From the NCBI GenBank assembly GCA_001643675.2, contig LSRY02000015.1:1442001-1506000 (forward strand): DNA of 64,000 bases, given 5' to 3'. Shown here piece after piece: positions 57,739-64,000 of this stretch. The stretch comes from Monocercomonoides exilis (lineage: Eukaryota > Preaxostyla > Oxymonadida > Polymastigidae). Made by a program: the position numbers and the translations under genes. The number at the start of each line of letters is the position of its first letter. The first letter of the stretch is position 1. A model generated the notes under the pieces. It worked only from the letters and a program-made list of their open reading frames with translations. It was not told where the DNA came from and made no database searches.

Positions 57739-59808
57739 GTGTGTTCGACATATCAAGGTGGAACATGTATTCTTTGAATTATAGTTTTGTTCTTATGGAG
57801 ATTTTAAATCATTTGATCAAGATAAAGTTTAAAAATATCTCTTCCAAGCGTTCCTAATAGTTATTAATTTTAAAGAAATTTTTAGAACAAGTTCAGTTTT
57901 TCTTTTTCTTTTTCGTTATGAAATATCTTTGTTATTTTTTTTTTTATCGTATATTTTAAGTTATGATTATAACCTTAATTTGGAAAAATCACATCAAAAA
58001 GTATAATTTTGAAATTGGAAATCATTTTCACCATGTTTTTTCCTATTTTATTGACTCGTCATTTCGCTGAAACGATAACATTCAATTTTTATATTTTATA
58101 ATAAAAGAAATCATCAAATCATTATTATGTTAAAACAATTAAAATCCAAATGGCTAATCCTTTTTGAAATCATACTTACGTTCGAGTTTTGATCAAAAAA
58201 TTTTTCTTAAAGGGATTTTGTAAAATTGAACTTTTGCAGTTAATTCAAATTGTTCATGATGTTGTTGAAAAAACAAAATTATTTATAGAATCCCATTGAG
58301 ATTGAAATTTTGATCAAAACTTGAACGAAAGAATGATTTGAAAAAGAACAACAAAATCAAATGAATACTTCGTTTTTGTATGTGGTCAGTTCAATTTATT
58401 CAATTTTGTTATTTGCTTTTTGTCAATTATAGCTTCACATACACCAAAAATAATTCTAATTCGAAAATAAATTATTCAAATTCGGAATTACTGTTTCAAA
58501 ATGTCTAATTCGTTTTTAAAAGTTGCATATGTTTGATTTTCAAATTCATCAAAATGATGCATTTTTGCATGGGTTTGAGCAATCGATCTGTTGAATTTGA
58601 CCAGAAAGAAAAATGTTGCATATTGAAAATTATTCATTGTTCATATGGGAAATTCTTTTTGAAAAGTTCCTTTTGTTTAATTTTCAAAGAAAATAAAAAT
58701 TTCATATTTCAATCAATTTTCTGTTTTCACTCACCAAATTTTGCTGTCATGAAAACACAATCTTGACAATGTTATTATTTCCTTTTGAGAAAAGAAACGT
58801 GAGTGGGAACAGAAATTTGATCGAACTATGAAATTTTTTCTTTATTTGAAAATTTATCAAAAGGAACTTTTCAAAAAAAATTTTGACATATGGCGAAAAT
58901 AATTTAACAACTGGCATTTCATTTCAAATTTATGCACAATGAATGAACTTTTTTTTATCAAAAAATTAATAATTTGGGGTTCATTATTTTGAAATACGTA
59001 TTTGTTTTCCAAAACGTTAAGTTATAATATTGATGATTCCTGCTTTCAGATATGGTGGAAAATACGTACTTTCAAGCTTTTTTTGCACAAGGCACTGAAA
59101 AATTGCTTCATTCATAACTTTATTTCCCATTCTCAGATTTCAAAATAAAATTGATTTTTCAAATTCAAAAACAGGTATCATTCATATAGTGACAAAATGT
59201 CTTGTAACATTTCACGAATGTCATAAAATTGACCCATTTTTAAAAAATTTTTTGTTCTCAAAAAGTCAACGAAAAGTGCATAATTTTTCCATGAAAATGC
59301 TTGAAGCAAAATATTTTGCCCCAAATTGTGAACAAATTCTGTTGAACTTATAAAAAATGTTTTTTGAGTTGTTGAAAGCCAATCAGCACTTTTCAGCAGC
59401 TGGCAAGCTTCGACAAAAGAAGTGCCAATAAGTGAAATCGTCTCATTTTAAAGTTGAATAAAACTTTCATTCTCGTGCAAGAAAATAAAAAAAAAGTTAA
59501 AAAATTGGAAAAACGAAAAGACAATATTGAGTTGAATAGCATTTTAAGTTAATAATTTCTTTCCATTTGACAAATACATGCCCCATAAACAAAATATTTC
59601 TCATAAATGTCTTTTTTAGCATCCAGATTAAGCAAAGAGAAAGCTATAAAATTAACTGCGGGGGTTTATAACAATTTTAATAATTAATTATTGTTTCATT
59701 AAAATTAATTTTTATGCGGACAATTCACAATTTGCTTCCATTTTTTCATTTGTTTCAAAAAATCCGTTTCATTTTCATGTTTTTATTTGAACTTGACAGA
59801 ACAAAAAA
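57739..59808. other. AT-rich gap with repeat fragments
   Basis: Two kilobases without a supportable gene. At 58441 a TA is followed by CACCAAAAATAATTC, a lone end of the MITE-like family seen at 41426. An inverted pair, TTTTTGAAAAGTTCCTTTTG near 58651-58673 and its reverse complement at 58856-58878, forms a foldback whose arm also occurs at 40391. Short open frames here have no protein-like signal. Confidence 0.5.
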
Positions 59809-62800
59809 ATGAATGAAGAGAAAAGCAAATGTTTGCGATGATTGCTATTATAAATTATGTTTCTAAATTTTCTGATATTCAACAGCTATTGAAAGATTGG
59901 AGGAATTGACAAACAGATTGACGTTTGCACGTTTTCTCAATTAAAATTGCTTTTCCATTTTTTAGCAGCGGAACGACATTGACTAAACATCAGAACTTAC
60001 TCGAAAGTTCAAATGAAATAAAAGACATCATTGTGAAATACAAAGGGAAAATGGATGTGGTTCCTGCAAACATTTTGCACTCATTGATAAAAGCATGCAG
60101 CAGCGTTTTCAATTTCACAAATAACGAAGAAGAGACGAGAGTTATTGCATCGATTTTAGAGATTATTTTAAATCCAGAATCATATTCTGACAGCTTTTGC
60201 GCTTTAAAGCAAAAAAAAGTCTCGACTAATGCCAGAGAACGACATGAATTCTATTACTGGATAAATACAAGAAGGACTGTTGGAGTTTCATATTATTCTA
60301 CATCACCTCTTCTCCACGACATTATAAATGATGGAAAGGTTATTCCTGCAATTGTCAAACAGATCCAAGCATCTGAAAATGATGAAACTTTGAGTGTTTT
60401 TGGGAAAATACTATTTCACTTTGCCAGATTGGCAGAAAAAGGAGAGTTCAACCTGATGGCTGAACAGGGGTTTTTTGACGGAATTAAAATCCTTTTAGTT
60501 CAATGTGATTCGATTGATTGCCTGCATTTCACTCTTAGCGCAATTATACACTGCATGACGAGGCTTAAGCATTTGACGTACAAGCTTTGCACTGATATTA
60601 CGAAGGAACTGAGAAGTCTCGACTTTATACATGCTGTTCTTGCAATAGCGTTGGGTTTGCGAAAAAGAAGTCAGCTTCATGAAAAGAATGCAAAAGAGTA
60701 TCAAAATTTCCACCTTTATTCCAGGATGCACAGCGAGGAAGAATTTATTTCAAAATACTTTTCAAATGACCATGGATGCGAAATGAGTCGAAGAAAGAAG
60801 ACAAGGGAAACACAATCAAAGAAGAAAACAGCAATTCAAACAAAGAAAAACATCAAAAAAATGACAGACTCAAAACGAAAGCAGAAGAATCAAAAAATAG
60901 AGATGCCCAAAGGAGAAGAAGGTTTGATAATTATCGAAGATGATAAATCGGGCGAATCATTGCTTACCGTTTCTTCTTCATTGTCAGCCACAGAAAGGTG
61001 CTATGGAGACTGCAGCAACGAGGAACACGCTCACCTCCCTCTGAATATTCGGCTTGAAGCAGCTCGTGTCCTTTTTTCTTTTGATAGAGGTTCACATTCG
61101 ACATATGCTCCTAAGAGAATGCTGATGTTGCTGTCAGAAGGGTTGGAGTTGCCAGAAGGAGCTGAAGAGGAGTATTTGTCTCAGAAAACAAAAGAATTAA
61201 AAGAAAAAGAAATTGCAGAGAGGGAAGAAAAGAAGAGGATAGAAGAACTGGAAAAGAAAGCAGCAAAAAAGAAAACAAAAAGAAAAACTGAAAATTTACC
61301 AGACAAATTAAATGAAAAAACCGAGGATAAAAAAGAGAAAGAAGAAAAAGAAGATAAAGACTGTTCCTGCGCTGACACAATTGCAAATATTGAAAACTGT
61401 GATACTTGCAAGAAGAGCATCCCTTTGACAACATGTGATACAACCGAAAACTTGAAGCAAGTTCAGGAGACTCTTTCATCACTGGCTTGTTTCTTTAAAT
61501 TGAATTGTATGATTTCGGGAAAAGAAAAGAAAAGTTGTTTAGTTTTTATTTAATGTTATTCTCTTTTATTTGAGTTCTTCCAGCTCTGCTTTTGTGTGTG
61601 TTTTTTGTGTGTATTTGTTCGAAATATTCTTTTTGTTTTTTTCTTCTTATCTTTGCAGTTAATCAACGCAACAACAGCAATTATCAAGAAATTCCAGAGC
61701 TTATATTAACAAAGCTATTTGATCGCTTGAATCGTCTGAAGAAGTATGACAGATGACTTGGGAAAGAAGAGAAATAAATTTATGTTTTTACAGTTTAATT
61801 TTGATTTGAATTTTCATTTTTCGGATAAAAACACATTTTTTCACAACTCTTTGTTCTTTTGAAGTTTTCCATTGAATCGGTTCAACACTTTGGCTTGCAG
61901 CTGCATTGAACTGCTATTTTCGTTGATGCCTAATTCCATGCTTTTTCGTTGTTTGCCTTCTGTTGAAGAGCAGATTGTGTCTGATCTTTGCTTGATTGAA
62001 AAGGAGATGATAGAAGCAAAGTCGAATGATTCAACACTTTCACAATCACCAACTGAATTTCTGAGCAATTCAGAAAACGACGAGTTGAGCTTAAATAAAA
62101 AATTCCTGTCATTTCCAAACGATCTTGGGATTTCTGCGCTGGAGCCTTCCTTCGAGAATTGTCTGACAGCAAGTGATTACGACAAGTCATTTGAAAATTA
62201 CATTTGTGCTCTTTCAATAAAGGCGGAACTATCTTTTCGACACATTTCTAATTTCAACTTTGGGCTAAACTTCAATGCGTTTATCCGACGTAACTATGAA
62301 GAAATCAGTCAGCGTTCTCAGCAACTTCATTATTCATTGACAGCGTATCGTCTCAACCACAACATAAGCTGTATTTTGTCTGCAATTAGTTCAAACCAGG
62401 GCTGTGCAGATGAAATTATCCTCCGTCCATTTTTTAGATTTCTTATGTCCAAACTCTCGTACCGCTTTCCAGTGCGCGCTGCAGCTTCAGTTAAATATTC
62501 AGAGAACAGGCATTACTTTCTATCTTCTTTGGAGTCTGTGCCAATAACGATATGCGAAGCTGTGGCGATTGTTCTTATGAACACTGTGAAAGAGCTGCCA
62601 TATGCGTTTGAGATGGGGTATGTGACGAGCTTGCTGGAGTGGATGGCGGACTTGTCACCTTGCTCTCCGGAGCTGCTCATACATGGAATCATTCAAATTC
62701 GCGAAGCTGCCACCCTCTTCTCTCTGCCATCGCGCAAGATTCGACTTGAATTGGAGGGGTATTCAAACGAAGAAATAAAAGGGATGAAAAATAAAACAAT

Positions 62801-63191
62801 TTTTAAAAAGTTCATGTTCAGAAGCAATTTTTGCAGAAACTGGAATGGGATCTCGAATTTGGAGATTGAAAAGTGCATTCCACGTTCAATAACTTCAGGA
62901 GGGGAACTAAACGAAGGAACAGAATTCGAACTGTTGGATTTCACAGAAGATGAAGAGGAAGTGCAGAAGCAAGATGACACAGGAACGCTGCTCTATTGTA
63001 GACTTGAAGATTTATTGGAAGAGACAGGAATACGAGATCTTGTGGAAACATTTCCTCAAGGCAGAAGTCTCGAGCCTTTTTGGATAATGAAAGGAACAAT
63101 TCCAACAAAGCCAAAAGACGACTTTAAAAGAACGTTCTACAATTTCAATTATGAAGTGTTGCAAAGAGGTCCAAATCTTCAAATGCGATGA
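59809..63191 (+). CDS. Large helical protein of unknown function, 5 exons
   Basis: Exons 59809-59830, 59886-59922, 59966-61506, 61659-61743 and 61865-63191 join in phase to 3,012 bases, 1,003 aa ending in TGA. The first two exons are tiny and their introns are only 55 and 43 bp. The protein is largely alpha-helical, with leucine-rich paired-helix stretches (for example IVKQIQASENDETLSVFGKI and VAIVLMNTVKELPYAFEMGY), suggesting an armadillo/HEAT-like repeat fold. A lysine/glutamate-rich linker lies near residues 280-330 and a second near 420-490. A short Cys-rich motif (CSCADTIANIENCDTCKK) follows the second linker. I do not recognise the family. The start is inferred from the first ATG that splices into the long frame; an alternative 5' exon is possible. 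Confidence 0.7.
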
Positions 63192-63779
63192 TAATAAACT
63201 AACAAAGGATTTAAAGATTATTTAGCGAAATAAATTATTTCATTGAAGAAATGTTTTATCGAATGAACAGAACGTTTTCATGAAGCATTTTTGTTTTCAA
63301 TGAAAAATTTAAGTTAAGCTGTTTTTATTGCAACAAAAATCAAGCTGTTGATGAAGAGTTATTTTTTATTTTTTTTCACAAAAGAAATTATCCATTTTAT
63401 TTGATATATTTGAACTTTTATTCTTCTTCCTTTTGTAATTTTTTTGTGTATAACTCATGCACTTATAAGTTGATTATTTTTCACATTTATGTTTCTTGCT
63501 CTGTTTATTGAGATACATTCCGTTTTATTGTAAATTTAAATGTACAGATGAAAACACTCCTTTCAATTGTTATTTGATTTCATAACTTCACATCAAAAGA
63601 AATTATTATTTTAAGAACAAATTTCTATATTTTTTCTTAAATTTTGTTAATTTGACATGAAAGTGAAAATAAAATAAAATATTATAAAAAAACAAAATAA
63701 CCAACAAAAACTGTTGAATTCACAGCAACCTATCTCACATAGCATTCAACTCCTCGTCAGTTCACCCTGAAACGAAGCC
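63192..63779. other. AT-rich intergenic region
   Basis: Between the helical-protein gene and the right-edge coding start. It contains several AATAAA-like stretches, which are expected by chance at this composition. Nothing else stands out. Confidence 0.45.
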
Positions 63780-64000
63780 ATGGATCATATTCTCAATGAC
63801 ATCTTCGCAAACAGTCCTGAAATTGTATCCATTTGGCTGCTACAGAAGTGTCCTTGCTGCTCCTCCTCTCTCCTGCACTTTCGCCCTTTCAACCTCTCCT
63901 TCTCTTTCTGCTCCGCTCACAAACATCTGCTGAGACTATGGCAGCGCTGCCAGCGCTGCCAGCTTTGCAAAGGCAAACTCGCTCACTTTCATCGGCTTTA
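63780..64000 (+). CDS. Start of a Cys-rich protein, cut by the right edge
   Basis: An ATG at 63780 opens a frame that stays open to the window end (73 codons). Composition changes sharply from AT-rich spacer to balanced coding DNA at the ATG. The translation has clustered cysteines, KCPCCSSS near residues 23-30 and RCQRCQLCKGK near 57-67, which could form a zinc-binding site. A GCAGCGCTGCCA tandem duplication underlies the second cluster. No family recognised from so short a piece. Confidence 0.55.
   Translation, partial: MDHILNDIFANSPEIVSIWLLQKCPCCSSSLLHFRPFNLSFSFCSAHKHLLRLWQRCQRCQLCKGKLAHFHRL

Overview
The window looks like nuclear DNA of an AT-rich, intron-containing protist, most likely an oxymonad metamonad of the Monocercomonoides/Blattamonas type. 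Short spliceosomal introns (43-152 bp, mostly GT..AG) interrupt the housekeeping genes. The standard genetic code fits the intact genes: a Rac-like protein ends in a CAAX box just before TAA, and other genes end in TAA or TGA. Huge intronless beta-helix/transmembrane/kinase-like genes, and a degenerate member of a K/E-rich family that I remember from oxymonad proteomes, point the same way. The organism assignment is inference; no rRNA or marker was searched.

Layout. 1-5 kb is transposon country: a hAT-like transposase relic runs off the left edge, followed by a 2.9 kb TTAA-bounded inverted-repeat element that contains a decayed family gene. 5-18.4 kb is a gene graveyard: a short beta-helix fragment; a 4.5 kb serine-rich minus-strand relic resembling a CCR4/ANGEL-type nuclease, whose single reading frame is broken by scattered stops; unidentified degenerate segments; and a 3 kb pseudogene of the beta-helix receptor family. 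19-29 kb carries two minus-strand housekeeping genes with introns: a giant USP40/USP47-like deubiquitinase (5 exons, 2,832 aa) and the RNA polymerase II subunit RPB7 (4 exons, 191 aa).

29.5-52 kb is the most striking part. Two giant receptor-like genes diverge from a 3.5 kb AT-rich spacer. Their 3' parts, with about 400 bp of downstream DNA, form a near-perfect inverted repeat (7,879 bp per arm; I found seven substitutions and two homopolymer indels), while their 5' 1.6-1.7 kb are clearly diverged paralogues. The plus-strand copy has a one-base G insertion that breaks its frame; the minus-strand copy is intact (3,052 aa). A 784 bp TA-flanked MITE-like element lies in the spacer.

52-64 kb returns to housekeeping genes: a NEMF/Rqc2-type ribosome quality control factor (minus, 3 exons), divergent from a Rac/Rho GTPase (plus, 4 exons), then a 2 kb AT-rich gap with foldback repeats, a 5-exon helical-repeat-like protein of unknown function, and the start of a Cys-rich protein at the right edge.

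The housekeeping genes act in protein turnover (USP, NEMF), transcription (RPB7) and signalling (Rac), with no sign that they form one pathway. The giant receptor genes and the transposon relics form the accessory fraction.
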